Shown here: positions 9,730-21,375 of the stretch, piece after piece
Layout: each line of letters starts with the position of its first letter
Numbering within the stretch: the stretch's first letter is position 1
Assembly (NCBI RefSeq): GCF_004361815.1
Contig: NZ_SNWA01000001.1
Coordinates: 868,001 to 932,000, forward strand
Origin: Paraburkholderia sp. BL10I2N1
Lineage (GTDB): Bacteria; Pseudomonadota; Gammaproteobacteria; Burkholderiales; Burkholderiaceae
Direction of reading: 5' to 3'
Length of the DNA stretch: 64,000 bases
The notes under the pieces: generated by a model
Seen by the model: the letters and a program-made list of their open reading frames with translations, nothing else
What the model was told of the DNA's origin: nothing
Databases searched by the model: none
Translations under genes and position numbers: made by a program

Positions 9730-10791
9730 TCAGACGAGACGCCAGTCCATCGGCTCGCCGCCGCGCAGCGGCACCACCGGCGTATCGCCGACAGCGACCT
9801 CGGCCGGCAGCGTCCATTCTTCGCGACGCAGCGTCACCTTCTCACTGCTGCGCGGCAGACCATAGAAGTCCGCGCCGAAGAAACTCGCGAACCCCTCGAG
9901 CCTGTCGAGCGCGCCAGCCTTGTCGAAGGCTTCCGCGTACAGCTCAAGCGCGTGCAGCGCCGTATAGCAGCCCGCGCAGCCGCACGCGTGCTCCTTCAGT
10001 CCTTTTGGATGCGGCGCGCTGTCCGTGCCGAGGAAAAATCGGGGATTGCCCGATGTCGCCGCCTCGACGAGCGCCACGCGATGCGTCTCGCGCTTCAGCA
10101 CCGGTAGACAGTAGTAGTGCGGGCGAATGCCGCCCTGGAAAATCGCGTTGCGGTTGTACAGCAGGTGGTGCGCCGTAATCGTCGCGCCGAGCAGGTCGGG
10201 GGCCGCGCCGGCTTCGCGGATGTAGTCGACGGCATCCTTCGTCGTAATGTGTTCGAACACCACCTTGAGCGCCGGGAAATCGCGACGCAGCGGCGTCATC
10301 ACGCGATCGATGAACACCTTCTCGCGATCGAACAGATCGATCGACGAATCCGTCACCTCGCCGTGCACCAGAAGCGGCATGCCCGCTTCCTGCATCGCTT
10401 CAAGCATCTTCGCACATTTCATGATGTCCGTGACGCCGGCGTCCGAGTTGGTCGTGGCACCCGCCGGATACAGCTTCACGCCATGCACGAAGCCGCTTTC
10501 GCGCGCGCGGCGGATTTCGTCGGGCGGCGTGTTGTCCGTGAGGTACAGCGTCATCAGCGGTTCGAAGTTCACGCCCGCCGGAATCGCGGCGACGATCCGC
10601 TCGCGATACGCCTGTGCCTGGGCCGTCGTGGTGATGGGCGGCTTCAGGTTCGGCATGATGATTGCGCGGCCGAACTGACGCGCGGTGTGCGGCAGTACCG
10701 CGGCCATCATCTCGCCATCACGCACGTGAAGGTGCCAGTCGTCGGGGCGGGCGAGTCTCAGGGTATCCGAAGAAACGTTGGAAGCAGTCAT
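9730..10791 (-). CDS. pyrC: Dihydroorotase
   Basis: Zinc enzyme that cyclises N-carbamoyl-L-aspartate to dihydroorotate in pyrimidine synthesis. The 353-residue type II enzyme shows the metal-binding HLH at residues 20-22 ([10 protein letters not shown]), the lysine of [13 protein letters not shown] that is carboxylated in the family, histidines in LVHGEVTD and FEHITT, and the catalytic aspartate in [11 protein letters not shown]. The ORF runs open to a TTG at 10836; ATG 10791 gives the conserved MTASN start. pyrF, another step of the pathway, is far off at 53.4 kb. Confidence 0.97.
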   Translation of the reverse strand: MTASNVSSDTLRLARPDDWHLHVRDGEMMAAVLPHTARQFGRAIIMPNLKPPITTTAQAQAYRERIVAAIPAGVNFEPLMTLYLTDNTPPDEIRRARESGFVHGVKLYPAGATTNSDAGVTDIMKCAKMLEAMQEAGMPLLVHGEVTDSSIDLFDREKVFIDRVMTPLRRDFPALKVVFEHITTKDAVDYIREAGAAPDLLGATITAHHLLYNRNAIFQGGIRPHYYCLPVLKRETHRVALVEAATSGNPRFFLGTDSAPHPKGLKEHACGCAGCYTALHALELYAEAFDKAGALDRLEGFASFFGADFYGLPRSSEKVTLRREEWTLPAEVAVGDTPVVPLRGGEPMDWRLV

Positions 10792-10971
10792 GGCGAGAGG
10801 AATACCGGGCGAAAGTGGCGCAATGGCGCAGTTCAATCGATGTGGGCAAACCGCAACGTTGCGGCCTGAATACCCGTCAATTTGATTGTTTGCCGCTTCT
10901 GACCCGGTGATATGCTTGGAAAATCATCATTGTAACGGGTCACCCCGTTCACCCGCCCGGCTTTCCGCACC

Positions 10972-11883
10972 ATGTGCCAACTACTCGGAATGAACTGCGC
11001 CGCGCCGACGGACGTCACGTTCTCGTTCACCGGCTTCGCGGCGCGCGGCGGCGTCACCGATCACCACGCGGACGGCTGGGGCATCGCCTTCTTCGAGGAC
11101 AAGGCCTGCCGCCTCTTCATCGACCACCAATCGTCAGCCACTTCGCCGATCGCCGAGATGGTGAAGCGCTATCCGATCAAGTCGAAGAACACGATCGCGC
11201 ATATCCGCAAGGCGACGCAAGGTCATATCCTCCTGGAGAACTGCCACCCGTTCATGCGCGAACTGTGGGGCCGCCACTGGATCTTCGCGCACAACGGCGA
11301 CCTGCAAAGCTACCAGCCGTTCCTCACGGGCGTCTATCAACCGGTCGGCACGACGGATAGCGAACTCGCGTTCTGCGCGCTGCTGCAAGGCTTGCGCAAG
11401 GCGTTCCCGGGCACGCAGCCACCGCTCGATGAACTGTTCGCCGGGCTCGAAACCTTGACGCGGGAGATCACGCATTTCGGCGTGTTCAACTTCCTGATGT
11501 CCAACGGGCAGGCGCTGTTCGCGCACTGCTCGACGCGCCTGCACTATCTCGTGCGCCGCTGGCCGTTTTCGACCGCGCACCTGGTCGACGCGGACGTGTC
11601 GATCGATTTCGCGAAGTACACCACGCCGGAAGACCGCGTTGCGGTGATCGCCACGCAGCCGCTCACGGACAACGAAGTCTGGACGGCATTCGAACCCGGC
11701 GACCTGCTGATGTTCCAGCACGGCGAGGTGATCGGCCGCACGAACGTGCCGGTGCCGCCGGCGGTGCTCGAAAAGTTGCGCGATCCCGCCAGCGATCCGT
11801 CCGCCTCGGCGACCACCATTCGCCAGTCGGCCGACGACACGGTCGACCTCGAAGCGGACGACACAGCAGCCTACGAATCCTGA
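10972..11883 (+). CDS. Class II glutamine amidotransferase (YafJ-like)
   Basis: A 303-residue stand-alone Ntn-type glutaminase domain. After removal of Met1, Cys2 (MCQLLGMN) is the predicted nucleophile; AHIRKATQG, FAHNGDL and TTDSELAF are the substrate-binding segments of GATase II. These YafJ/EgtC-like proteins have no partner synthase and no agreed substrate. The C-terminal 40 residues are acidic and low complexity. Divergent from pyrC. Confidence 0.87.
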   Translation: MCQLLGMNCAAPTDVTFSFTGFAARGGVTDHHADGWGIAFFEDKACRLFIDHQSSATSPIAEMVKRYPIKSKNTIAHIRKATQGHILLENCHPFMRELWGRHWIFAHNGDLQSYQPFLTGVYQPVGTTDSELAFCALLQGLRKAFPGTQPPLDELFAGLETLTREITHFGVFNFLMSNGQALFAHCSTRLHYLVRRWPFSTAHLVDADVSIDFAKYTTPEDRVAVIATQPLTDNEVWTAFEPGDLLMFQHGEVIGRTNVPVPPAVLEKLRDPASDPSASATTIRQSADDTVDLEADDTAAYES

Positions 11884-11908
11884 CACGCAACACACTCGCG
11901 CCGCCAGC

Positions 11909-11937
11909 AAAAAAGCCGCATCGGATGCGGCTTTTTT
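11909..11937. terminator. Bidirectional terminator between the amidotransferase gene and gltL
   Basis: Stem GCCGCAT/ATGCGGC (11915-11921 with 11925-11931) flanked by A6 and T6, giving a U-tract in either direction for two convergent genes. Confidence 0.9.
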
Positions 11938-11968
11938 GCTGCAACTTCCAGCGCGAGCGCTGCAAGAC

Positions 11969-12694
11969 TCAGTGCAGGATCTTCGCCAGAAAATCCTTCG
12001 CGCGATCCGACTTCGGATTCGCGAAGAACTCTTCCTTGCGGTCGTCTTCGACGATGAGGCCTTTGTCCATGAAGATCACGCGATGCGCGACCTTCTTCGC
12101 AAAACCCATTTCGTGCGTGACGCACATCATCGTCATGCCTTCCTGCGCGAGTTCGACCATCACGTCGAGCACTTCGTTGATCATCTCGGGATCGAGTGCC
12201 GAGGTCGGTTCGTCGAACAGCATCGCGATGGGGTCCATCGACAACGCACGCGCGATCGCCACCCGCTGCTGCTGACCACCCGACAGCTGCCCCGGATACT
12301 TGTCCGCATGCGCACGCAGGCCCACGCGATCGAGCAGCTTCAGGCCCTTCGCATTGGCTTCGTCGTTCGAACGGCCGAGCACCTTGATCTGCGCGAGCGT
12401 CAGGTTCTCGGTAATCGACAGATGCGGGAACAGCTCGAAGTGCTGGAACACCATACCGACTTTCGCGCGCAGCTTCGACAGATTCGTCTTTTTGTCGGTG
12501 AGCGATTGACCGTCGATCGTGATCTCGCCCTTCTGGAACGGCTCGAGGCCGTTCACCGTCTTGATGAGCGTCGACTTGCCCGAACCCGACGGGCCGCACA
12601 CCACAACCACTTCGCCTTTTTTCACTTCCGTCGAGCAGTCGGTCAGTACCTGAAACTGTCCATACCACTTCGAAACATTGTTGATTGAGATCAT
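11969..12694 (-). CDS. gltL: Glutamate/aspartate ABC transporter ATP-binding protein
   Basis: The 241-residue ATPase of a polar amino-acid importer. Walker A is GPSGSGKS (34-41), the ABC signature LSGGQQQR, Walker B AMLFDEP, and the H-loop VTHEMG. It overlaps gltK by the ATGA tetranucleotide at 12691-12694, so translation is coupled. With GltIJK it imports glutamate and aspartate; the upstream glutamate dehydrogenase gene supports that substrate. Confidence 0.95.
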   Translation of the reverse strand: MISINNVSKWYGQFQVLTDCSTEVKKGEVVVVCGPSGSGKSTLIKTVNGLEPFQKGEITIDGQSLTDKKTNLSKLRAKVGMVFQHFELFPHLSITENLTLAQIKVLGRSNDEANAKGLKLLDRVGLRAHADKYPGQLSGGQQQRVAIARALSMDPIAMLFDEPTSALDPEMINEVLDVMVELAQEGMTMMCVTHEMGFAKKVAHRVIFMDKGLIVEDDRKEEFFANPKSDRAKDFLAKILH

Positions 12695-13371
12695 CTTGCG
12701 ACCTTTTTCTGAAGACCTTTGACAAGGCTCGACGCGAGCACACAAATCACGAAATAGCACGCGCCCGCGAACAGTACCATCTCGACGTTGGTGCCGTCAC
12801 GGTCGCCAATATTCGTGGCCGTACGGAAGAAATCCGCGAGGCTGATCACGTAGACAAGCGACGTATCCTGAAAGAGCACGATGGCCTGCGTCAACAGCAA
12901 CGGCACCATCGCGCGAAACGCCTGCGGCAGCACGACGAGGCGCATTGCCTGGCCATAACCCATGCCGAGCGCGAAGGCCGCATTCACCTGTCCACGCGAC
13001 ACCGCCTGAATCCCGGCGCGGATGATTTCCGAATAGTAAGCTGCCTCGAAAAGCGAGAAAGCGACCATCGCCGACGCCAGACGGATATCGATATCCGGCG
13101 ACAGTCCGAGCACGTTCTGCAGCACCTGCGGCACGATCAGGAAGAACCACAGCAGCACCATCACGAGCGGGATCGAACGGAAAACCGTGACGTAGCCCTG
13201 CGCGAACCACTGGAACGGCTTGAACGACGACAACCGCATCATCGCGAGCACGGTGCCCCATACGATACCGATGACGATTGCGATCAGCGTGATCTTGAAC
13301 GTGACAATGACGCCGGTCCAAAGCGTGGGCATTGCGCCCGGAATACTGCTCCAGTCGAAATGATGCATCAC
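12691..13371 (-). CDS. gltK: Glutamate/aspartate ABC transporter permease GltK
   Basis: A 226-residue HisM-type inner-membrane permease with about five membrane spans. The cytoplasmic EAA loop (around [19 protein letters not shown]) contacts the GltL ATPase. It overlaps gltJ by ATGA at 13368-13371 and gltL by ATGA at the other end, giving a tightly coupled gltJKL unit. Confidence 0.95.
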   Translation of the reverse strand: MMHHFDWSSIPGAMPTLWTGVIVTFKITLIAIVIGIVWGTVLAMMRLSSFKPFQWFAQGYVTVFRSIPLVMVLLWFFLIVPQVLQNVLGLSPDIDIRLASAMVAFSLFEAAYYSEIIRAGIQAVSRGQVNAAFALGMGYGQAMRLVVLPQAFRAMVPLLLTQAIVLFQDTSLVYVISLADFFRTATNIGDRDGTNVEMVLFAGACYFVICVLASSLVKGLQKKVAR

Positions 13372-14108
13372 TTGCCTCCGATGTAGCCAGGCAGCCGGGT
13401 TCTGCGCTCGATCACGCGCATCAGCTGCATCACGACGAGGTTGATGATCACATAGGCGAGCGTCACCGCGATGAACGACTCATATGCCTGTGACGTGTAG
13501 TCGACAAGCTGACGCGCCTGTGCGGACAGATCGAGCAGCCCGATCGTCGACGCAACCGCCGAGTTCTTGAAGATGTTCAGAAACTCGGACGTGAGCGGTG
13601 GCACGATGATCCGGTACGCGACAGGTAACAGCACATAGCGGTACGTCTGCCATTGCGTGAAGCCCATTGCGAGACCCGCCGCACGCTGGCCACGCGGCAA
13701 TGCGTTGATGCCCGAGCGCACCTGCTCGCACACACGCGCGGCGGTGAAAAGCCCAAGGCACACGATCGACGAGGAGAAGAACTGCGCATTCGGCGGCAAC
13801 TGCTTGTACCACGTGCCGATGGACACCGGCAGCAGTTCCGGTATCACGAGATACCAGATGAAAAACTGAACAATCAGCGGAATGTTGCGGAAAATCGCGA
13901 CATAGACCGTGCCGGCGCCCGCGAGCCATTTGTTCGGCACCGTGCGCAGCACGCCAAAGAACGATCCGACGATAAGCGCGATCACCCAGGCCGACAGCGA
14001 CACCGTGATCGTCACCCAGAAGCCGGACAACAGCCAGCCCAGATAGGTGGTCGGCTCACCGGTCGAAACCGGACTCAGCAGAATGCCCCAGTTCCAGTGA
14101 TAAGACAT
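13368..14108 (-). CDS. gltJ: Glutamate/aspartate ABC transporter permease GltJ
   Basis: A 246-residue permease starting [11 protein letters not shown], typical of GltJ. It has several hydrophobic spans and the EAA loop around [15 protein letters not shown]. It pairs with GltK to form the channel. Separated from gltI by 90 bases that hold a terminator-like hairpin, so its expression is probably below that of the binding protein. Confidence 0.95.
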   Translation of the reverse strand: MSYHWNWGILLSPVSTGEPTTYLGWLLSGFWVTITVSLSAWVIALIVGSFFGVLRTVPNKWLAGAGTVYVAIFRNIPLIVQFFIWYLVIPELLPVSIGTWYKQLPPNAQFFSSSIVCLGLFTAARVCEQVRSGINALPRGQRAAGLAMGFTQWQTYRYVLLPVAYRIIVPPLTSEFLNIFKNSAVASTIGLLDLSAQARQLVDYTSQAYESFIAVTLAYVIINLVVMQLMRVIERRTRLPGYIGGK

Positions 14109-14128
14109 GACGAAGACTCCAGCAAAAA

Positions 14129-14161
14129 GAAACGGAAGAAGCGCATGGCCCCTTCCGTTTC
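14129..14161 (-). terminator. Intercistronic hairpin between gltI and gltJ
   Basis: Minus strand: stem GAAACGGAAG/CTTCCGTTTC around a 13-base loop, followed by TTTTT. It looks like a partial terminator or mRNA-3'-end stabiliser placed after the binding-protein gene. Confidence 0.65.
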
Positions 14162-14198
14162 GTCTGACGCGTTGAATTGACGCGAGAAGCAGCGACGA

Positions 14199-15092
14199 TC
14201 AGTCGATTGCCTTGTCGTTCGGGCTCTTGAATAGCGCCTTGATGTCGTCGCTTTCCGGGAAGTTCAGGTTGAGACCCTTCGGCGGAATCGGCGATTCAAA
14301 CCACTTCTTGTAGATCGCGTCGGCTTCGCCCGAGGTCTGGACCTTCGCGATGGCAGCGTCGACAACCTTCTTGAACTCTGGATCGTTCTTGCGCAGCATA
14401 CAACCGTACGCCTCATGCGACTGTGGGCCGGCCACGATCACGAAATCACCCGGATTGTTCGATTTGGCGCGTTCACCGGCGAGCAGCGCATCGTCCATCA
14501 TGAACGCGGCGGCCCGGCCCGTTGACAGCGTCAGGAACGACTCGCCGTGGTCCTTCGCGCTGATGATGTTCATGCCCATGTTCTTGTCCTGGTTCATCTT
14601 GCGAAGCAGGCGCTCGGACGTGGTGCCGGCCGTCGTCACGACGGTCTTGCCCTTCAGGTCCGTCCAGTCCTTGATGCCCGAATCTTTCTTCGTCATCAGA
14701 CGGGTGCCGATCACGAAAATCGTGTTCGAGAACGCCACCTGTTGCTGGCGCTCGGCGTTGTTCGTCGTCGATCCGCACTCGAGATCGATCGTGCCATTCT
14801 GAACCAGCGGAATGCGGTTTTGCGACGTCACCGGTATCAGCTTGACCTTCAGGTCCGGCATGTTGAGCTTCTGCTTGACGGCATCCACCACCTTCAGCGC
14901 GAACTCCTGCGAATAGCCGACGACATTCTGCTTGTCATCATAGTAAGAAAAAGGAATCGACGATTCGCGGTGCCCCAGCGAAATCACGCCCGTATCCTTG
15001 ATTTTCTTCAGAGTGCCCGCGTCCTGCGCGTGCGCGCCAACGGCAAACAGACCCAGTGTCGCGAGAAGCAGCGCAGCTTTTTTAACATTCAT
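14199..15092 (-). CDS. gltI: Glutamate/aspartate periplasmic binding protein
   Basis: Solute-binding protein of 297 residues that captures glutamate/aspartate for GltJKL. A signal peptide (hydrophobic core residues 6-18, cleavage expected after AHA at 22) sends it to the periplasm. The family 3 SBP features are visible: HRESSIPFSYYD, the ligand-contact segment ECGSTTNNAERQ and KTVVTTAGTTSERLL. First gene of the gltIJKL unit. Confidence 0.94.
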   Translation of the reverse strand: MNVKKAALLLATLGLFAVGAHAQDAGTLKKIKDTGVISLGHRESSIPFSYYDDKQNVVGYSQEFALKVVDAVKQKLNMPDLKVKLIPVTSQNRIPLVQNGTIDLECGSTTNNAERQQQVAFSNTIFVIGTRLMTKKDSGIKDWTDLKGKTVVTTAGTTSERLLRKMNQDKNMGMNIISAKDHGESFLTLSTGRAAAFMMDDALLAGERAKSNNPGDFVIVAGPQSHEAYGCMLRKNDPEFKKVVDAAIAKVQTSGEADAIYKKWFESPIPPKGLNLNFPESDDIKALFKSPNDKAID

Positions 15093-15220
15093 GTTGTGAT
15101 CTCCTTGGCAAGAACCGGCGCCAGTTTAACAAGGTAACCATTCTGAAAGTAATGCCTGTTAACCATGTTTTAGCTTATCTGATGCGTGCGCCCAACACCC
15201 TTTTTCGCCGCACGCAGGCG

Positions 15221-15254
15221 AAAGCGGGCGGCATCTTTCAATGCCGCCCGCTTT
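15221..15254 (-). terminator. Hairpin terminator after gdhA
   Basis: Perfect 14-bp stem AAAGCGGGCGGCAT/ATGCCGCCCGCTTT with a 6-base loop, 44 bases after the gdhA stop. The U-tract is only three bases, so efficiency is uncertain. Confidence 0.6.
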
Positions 15255-15297
15255 CATGATGTCACTTGCTGCGATTTACAGCCTGAAAACCTGTCGA

Positions 15298-16602
15298 TCA
15301 GGGGTACAGACCGCGCATTTCCCGCGCCTGCAGGATCCGCTTACATGCGACGATGAACGCAGCCGTACGCACCGACACGTTCTGTTCGCTCGACACCTGC
15401 CACACCGCCGCAAATGCCTCGCGCATCACGCGCTCGAGGCGCTCGTTGATCTCGTCTTCGGTCCAGAAGAAGCTCGAGAAATCCTGCACCCATTCGAAGT
15501 ACGACACCGTGACGCCGCCCGCATTCGCGACCACGTCCGGAATCACGAGGATGCCCTTGTCATGGAGAATGTCGTCGGCCGCGGTCGTAGTCGGGCCGTT
15601 CGCGCCTTCGACGATGATCTTCGTACGGATTTTCGACGCATTCTTCTCGGTGATCTGGTTTTCGAGCGCGGCCGGGATCAGGATGTCCGACTCGATGCCC
15701 CAGAAATCTTCGTTGGCGATCGTGTCGGCTTCGGGGTAACCGCCCACGCCGCCCGTCTTCGCAACGTGTTCGAGGAGCGCCACGGCGTCGATGCCCGACG
15801 ACTTGTAAAGCGTTCCCGTGTGATCCTGCACGGCGACGACCTTCGCACCCGCTTCCTGGAACAGGCGCGCCGCGATCCCGCCGACGTTGCCGAAGCCCTG
15901 CACGGCGATCCGTGCGCCTTCGATGTCGAAGCCGATACGGCGTGCCGCTTCGCAACCGACCACAAACACGCCGCGGCCCGTCGCTTCACGACGGCCGAGC
16001 GAACCGCCGAGCGTGATCGGCTTGCCGGTCACAACGCCCGTGGCCGTCTGGCCCTGGTTCATCGAGTAGGTGTCCATCATCCACGCCATGATCTGCTCGT
16101 TCGTGTTCACGTCCGGCGCGGGGATGTCGGTGTTCGGCCCGATGATGATGCCGATTTCGCTGGTGTAGCGGCGCGTTACGCGCTCCAGTTCGCCACGCGA
16201 AAGCTTGCGCGGATCGAGACGGATGCCGCCTTTCGCGCCGCCGTACGGCACGTTCACAGCCGCATTCTTGACCGACATCCACGCGGACAGCGCCATCACT
16301 TCCGACAGTGTCACGTCCTGGTGATAACGCACACCACCCTTGCCCGGACCACGCGAAACGTTGTGCTGCACGCGATAGCCTTCGAAGTGAGCGACCGTGC
16401 CGTTATCGAGTTCGATAGGCACATCAACGATCAGAATCCGCTTCGGCCGCTTCAGGGTTTCGAGCCAGCGCGACAGCGGACCGAGATAGGGCGCTACGCG
16501 GTCGACCTGACGAAGATAGTTGCCCCAGGGGCCAAGATCGTCGCTATGCAGGTAGGACGGGATGGATTGCGAGGATGCTGCGGACTGCGGTTGAGATGAC
16601 AT
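15298..16602 (-). CDS. gdhA: Glutamate dehydrogenase (Glu/Leu/Phe/Val family)
   Basis: Interconverts glutamate and 2-oxoglutarate plus ammonia. The 434-residue protein has the catalytic lysine region [14 protein letters not shown], the glutamate-binding [10 protein letters not shown], and the Rossmann nucleotide-binding loop [14 protein letters not shown]. Length fits the hexameric NAD-type enzyme; coenzyme choice is not settled by sequence. It lies between the gltIJKL importer and a LysR regulator, so imported glutamate can be deaminated directly. A LysR-type inverted repeat sits 78-98 bases upstream. Confidence 0.93.
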   Translation of the reverse strand: MSSQPQSAASSQSIPSYLHSDDLGPWGNYLRQVDRVAPYLGPLSRWLETLKRPKRILIVDVPIELDNGTVAHFEGYRVQHNVSRGPGKGGVRYHQDVTLSEVMALSAWMSVKNAAVNVPYGGAKGGIRLDPRKLSRGELERVTRRYTSEIGIIIGPNTDIPAPDVNTNEQIMAWMMDTYSMNQGQTATGVVTGKPITLGGSLGRREATGRGVFVVGCEAARRIGFDIEGARIAVQGFGNVGGIAARLFQEAGAKVVAVQDHTGTLYKSSGIDAVALLEHVAKTGGVGGYPEADTIANEDFWGIESDILIPAALENQITEKNASKIRTKIIVEGANGPTTTAADDILHDKGILVIPDVVANAGGVTVSYFEWVQDFSSFFWTEDEINERLERVMREAFAAVWQVSSEQNVSVRTAAFIVACKRILQAREMRGLYP

Positions 16603-16679
16603 GAACGCTCCGGCGTCGATCGGAATGACGCCATTGTCGAAAAACGCTCAGTCTAAATCCAATGCCGTTTGATCATCCC

Positions 16680-16700
16680 GTTATGTTTTTCTTGCATAAC
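16680..16700. promoter_or_regulatory. LysR-type operator upstream of gdhA
   Basis: Perfect inverted repeat GTTATG-N9-CATAAC containing the T-N11-A core typical of LysR binding sites. It lies between the LysR gene (16786-17742) and gdhA (start 16602). Which regulator binds is inferred from adjacency. Confidence 0.6.
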
Positions 16701-16740
16701 GTTTAAAAAACGAAAAAGTGTGTCGCATGGATGCGTGGTA

Positions 16741-16763
16741 GTCGCCTGCAGGATGCAGGCGAC
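16741..16763 (-). terminator. Stem-loop after the lysR gene
   Basis: Perfect 10-bp stem GTCGCCTGCA/TGCAGGCGAC with a 3-base loop, 23 bases after the regulator's stop. There is no clear U-tract, so it may be a weak terminator or 3'-end stabiliser. Confidence 0.5.
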
Positions 16764-16785
16764 CAGACTGGCGCAACGCGGCGCC

Positions 16786-17742
16786 TTACTGCTGTCCCTG
16801 CGCGAGCTCCGCGGTGACGACGTCCCACAGTTGCCGCACCAGCACCTGGCGAGGATCGTCGCCCTGCGCCGCGAGCTTGTCCCGGTACAGGCGAATCTCC
16901 ATCGTCAGCGAGAACTGCCCCTGTGGGACACCCCGCGATGCGCGATCGAGGCGAATCAGATGACCTTCCGCGACGGCGTCCTCGACCGCGCTATGCGGCA
17001 GGAAGGCAAGCCCGTGACCAGCGAGCGCCATCGCTTTCAACCCTTCGGCCATGTCCGTTTCGTAGACACGATCAAGGTACAGGCGGGCCGGCGCATTCGC
17101 GATGATCACCTCGGTCATGCGCCCGAGGTACGCGTTCGGCGTGTACGACAGATAGGGCGCTGGGGCGTCGGGCGTGCCGGGTAGCGTGTGCCGGGGCCGC
17201 CCGGCGCGGCCCGGCGCCGAGAACGGACTGATTTCCTCGACGCCGAGCGTCAGCATGTCGTAGCGAGCCGGATCGAGCGCCACCGGATGACTCGGATGGT
17301 GATAACCCATAACCAGATCGCAACCACCTTCCACCAGCGAAAGCACCGCATCGTGCACGTTCAGTGCGCGCAGCCGCGTGTGCACGGAGCCCAGCCTGGC
17401 CTCGATACGCTGCAACCACTTCGGAAAATACGTCAGCGACAAGGTATGCGGCACCGCGAATTCGATCGTCGCCGCGGGCGTGGCGGTGTGGCCGCGCAAC
17501 AGCGTGCGCGCCTCGTGGAACTGCGACAGCATCGCGAGCGCCTGCTCGTAGAACACCTGTCCGGCGGAAGTCAGGCGCGTCGGATAAACCGAACGATCGA
17601 TCAGCTCCGTGCCCAGCCACGCCTCGAGCGCCTGGATCCGGCGCGAAAACGCAGGTTGCGTCACGTGCCGCAACTCAGCCGAGCGGCTGAAACTGCGGGT
17701 CTCCGCCAGCGAAACGAAGTCTTCGAGCCATTTCAGTTCCAT
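16786..17742 (-). CDS. LysR family regulator (HypT/YjiE-like)
   Basis: A 318-residue LysR-type regulator: winged HTH at residues 1-60 (SFSRSAELRHVTQPAFSRRIQALE) and a periplasmic-binding-protein-like effector domain. The start of the effector domain, IEFAVPHTLSLTYFPKWL, and LSYTPNAYLGRM resemble E. coli YjiE/HypT, the hypochlorite-responsive regulator. Its orientation toward gdhA and the operator between them suggest it controls glutamate dehydrogenase; both links are inference. Divergent from purB. Confidence 0.85.
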   Translation of the reverse strand: MELKWLEDFVSLAETRSFSRSAELRHVTQPAFSRRIQALEAWLGTELIDRSVYPTRLTSAGQVFYEQALAMLSQFHEARTLLRGHTATPAATIEFAVPHTLSLTYFPKWLQRIEARLGSVHTRLRALNVHDAVLSLVEGGCDLVMGYHHPSHPVALDPARYDMLTLGVEEISPFSAPGRAGRPRHTLPGTPDAPAPYLSYTPNAYLGRMTEVIIANAPARLYLDRVYETDMAEGLKAMALAGHGLAFLPHSAVEDAVAEGHLIRLDRASRGVPQGQFSLTMEIRLYRDKLAAQGDDPRQVLVRQLWDVVTAELAQGQQ

Positions 17743-17847
17743 GCGGACTCTGCCAGTGAGCGGCGAAAGAGGAAAAAGAAGTCAGCATTCTAGCGGCGTA
17801 GCGCCAGGTCGTGCCCTTCGAAAGGCGCCCCTGCGCGCCAGTGGTAA

Positions 17848-19287
<1,440 letters not shown>

Positions 19288-19317
19288 AGCGCGATTCTCC
19301 GCTTCATGCTGGAATAG

Positions 19318-19345
19318 AAAAGGCGCTCCGTGGAGCGCCTTTTTT
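19318..19345. terminator. Bidirectional terminator between purB and gntK
   Basis: Stem AGGCGCTCC/GGAGCGCCT with a 2-base loop, six Ts after it and four As before it. Serves convergent purB and gntK. Confidence 0.88.
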
Positions 19346-19378
19346 ACGTGCTGTGCTGCCCGGAGAGACAGGCGTCAA

Positions 19379-19873
19379 TCAACGCGCCTGAATCTGTTTC
19401 AACACATCATCGACGATTTCTTCCGGCGACAGTTCGACACTGACGGTGATCGCTTCGTCCGCAGCCGGCTCTTCGAGCGTATCGAGTTGGCTTTGCAGGA
19501 GCGACGGATCGAAGAAATGCCCGGTGCGCGTCTGCAGCCGCTCCTGCAGCACTTCGCGCGACCCTTTCAGGTAGACGAAGCACACATCCCTGTCGCCCGC
19601 GCGCAGGATGTCGCGATACGAACGCTTCAGCGATGAGCACGTGAACACCGCCGTGCGCCCGGCCTCCTGCTCTTTCTCGATCGCCGCGCGAATCGTTCGC
19701 AGCCACGGCCAGCGGTCCTCGTCGGTCAAGGGAATGCCGTGATGCATCTTTTCCTTGTTGGCTTCGCTGTGAAACGCGTCGCCATCGGTAAAGTCGCATT
19801 TCAGCTTCTCCGCGAGCATTTCGCCAATCCGCGTCTTGCCCGCGCCCGACACACCCATCGCTATCAGAATCAT
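19379..19873 (-). CDS. gntK: Gluconokinase
   Basis: Phosphorylates D-gluconate to 6-phosphogluconate, the entry to the Entner-Doudoroff genes edd/eda at 24-26 kb. The 164-residue P-loop kinase has Walker A GVSGAGKT (residues 7-14), the DGDAFHSEANKEKMHHGIPL substrate region and the lid KGSREVLQERL. It follows the gluconate permease gene by 10 bases on the minus strand, forming a gntT-gntK unit. Confidence 0.96.
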   Translation of the reverse strand: MILIAMGVSGAGKTRIGEMLAEKLKCDFTDGDAFHSEANKEKMHHGIPLTDEDRWPWLRTIRAAIEKEQEAGRTAVFTCSSLKRSYRDILRAGDRDVCFVYLKGSREVLQERLQTRTGHFFDPSLLQSQLDTLEEPAADEAITVSVELSPEEIVDDVLKQIQAR

Positions 19874-19883
19874 CAGATACTCC

Positions 19884-21251
19884 TTACAGGACCGCCGCCA
19901 GCGCGAAGGTCAAACCCAAGCCCATCACCGAGATGATGGTTTCGCACAGCGACCAGGTCTTGAACGTCTGCACCACGGTCATGCCGAAATATTCCTTGAT
20001 CAGCCAGAAGCCGCCGTCGTTCACGTGCGAGAAGATCAGCGAACCCGAGCCCGTCGCGAGCACCAGCAGTTCCGGCTTCGCCTGCGTACCCGCCGCCGCT
20101 GCAATCGGCGCAACGATGCCGCAGGCCGTCGTCATGGCGACCGTCGCCGAACCCGTCGCGAGGCGGATCAGCGCAGCGACAAACCAGCCGAGCAGAAGCG
20201 GCGAAAGATGCGCCGCGGTCGCCGTATCGACGATCTGCTTCGAGATGCCGCTATCCAGCAGCACGCGGCCAAAGCCGCCGCCCGCGCCGACGATCAGAGT
20301 GATGCCGGCGATCGGCGCAAGACACTCGCCGCAGAACTTCTGGATCTGCTCGCGATTGAAGCCGCGATTGGCGCCGAAGGTCCAGAAGCTGACCAGCACC
20401 GAGATCAGCAGCGCGACGTCAGATGTGCCGACGAATCGCAGCAGGTCGTTCGGCAGCGTCTTCGGTGCGAACAGCAGATCGGCCCAGCTGCCGATCAGCA
20501 TCAGCAGCACCGGCAACAGAATCGTGAAGAGCGTGATGCCGAAGCTCGGCAACTCGCGCTTCTTCTCGCCTTGCGCCTCGCTCGACCCGATGAACTGCGC
20601 GGCAAGCGGGTTATTCTCCGGCAGCTGGATCGAGCGATGGATCAACAGCGCGAACAGCGGACCGGCGACAATCGCAGTCGGAACCCCGACGATCAGACCA
20701 TACGCAATCGTCTTGCCGATATCCGCGTGATAGGCCTGCACCGCGAGCAGCGCGGCCGGGTGCGGCGGAATCAGACCGTGCACGACCGACAGCCCCGCGA
20801 CCATCGGCAGCCCCACCAGCAGCAGCGATTTACCGGTGCGCTTCGCGACGTTGAACGCAATCGGAATCAGCAGCACGAAGCCGACTTCAAAAAATACCGG
20901 CAAGCCGACGATGATCGCGACAAACATCATCGCCCAGTGAATGTTCTTTTCGCCGAACCAGTTGATGAGGGTCGTGGCGACGCGCTCCGCGCCGCCTGAT
21001 TCGGCCATCATCTTGCCGAGCATCGTCCCCAGACCCACGACGATCGCGATGTGACCGAGCGTATTGCCGTTGCCAGTTTCGAACGACTTGACGATCGTGT
21101 TCATCGGCATGCCGACGGCAAGGCCCAGCAGCAGCGAAACGATGATCAGAACGAGAAATGGATAAACCTTGAAGCGCGTGATCATCAGGATCAGCGCCGC
21201 GATGGCGATCACCGCGTAAATCAGCAGCATGCTGCCGTGGACAGCTTCCAT
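19884..21251 (-). CDS. gntT: Gluconate:H+ symporter (GntP family)
   Basis: A 455-residue GntP-family permease with 12 or more predicted spans. The family motif is visible in PVFFEVGFVLLIPIAFN and HGLIPPHPAALLA. The start MEAVHGSM at 21251 is preceded by AAGGAGGAG six bases upstream. Transcribed with gntK. A possible LacI-type GntR operator lies at 21376-21387. The gluconate assignment rests on the gntK partner; related permeases carry other sugar acids. Confidence 0.92.
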   Translation of the reverse strand: MEAVHGSMLLIYAVIAIAALILMITRFKVYPFLVLIIVSLLLGLAVGMPMNTIVKSFETGNGNTLGHIAIVVGLGTMLGKMMAESGGAERVATTLINWFGEKNIHWAMMFVAIIVGLPVFFEVGFVLLIPIAFNVAKRTGKSLLLVGLPMVAGLSVVHGLIPPHPAALLAVQAYHADIGKTIAYGLIVGVPTAIVAGPLFALLIHRSIQLPENNPLAAQFIGSSEAQGEKKRELPSFGITLFTILLPVLLMLIGSWADLLFAPKTLPNDLLRFVGTSDVALLISVLVSFWTFGANRGFNREQIQKFCGECLAPIAGITLIVGAGGGFGRVLLDSGISKQIVDTATAAHLSPLLLGWFVAALIRLATGSATVAMTTACGIVAPIAAAAGTQAKPELLVLATGSGSLIFSHVNDGGFWLIKEYFGMTVVQTFKTWSLCETIISVMGLGLTFALAAVL

Positions 21252-21375
21252 GAAGCTCCTCCTTGGTGTTATTCGAATGGATGCAAGACGTGGCTGACAT
21301 CCTGGCTTGCGACCTTACGCGGTGCCGGTCGAGCCGGCCGTCCGCGCGGACGGCTGGATTTTACTGTCTGTTTTC

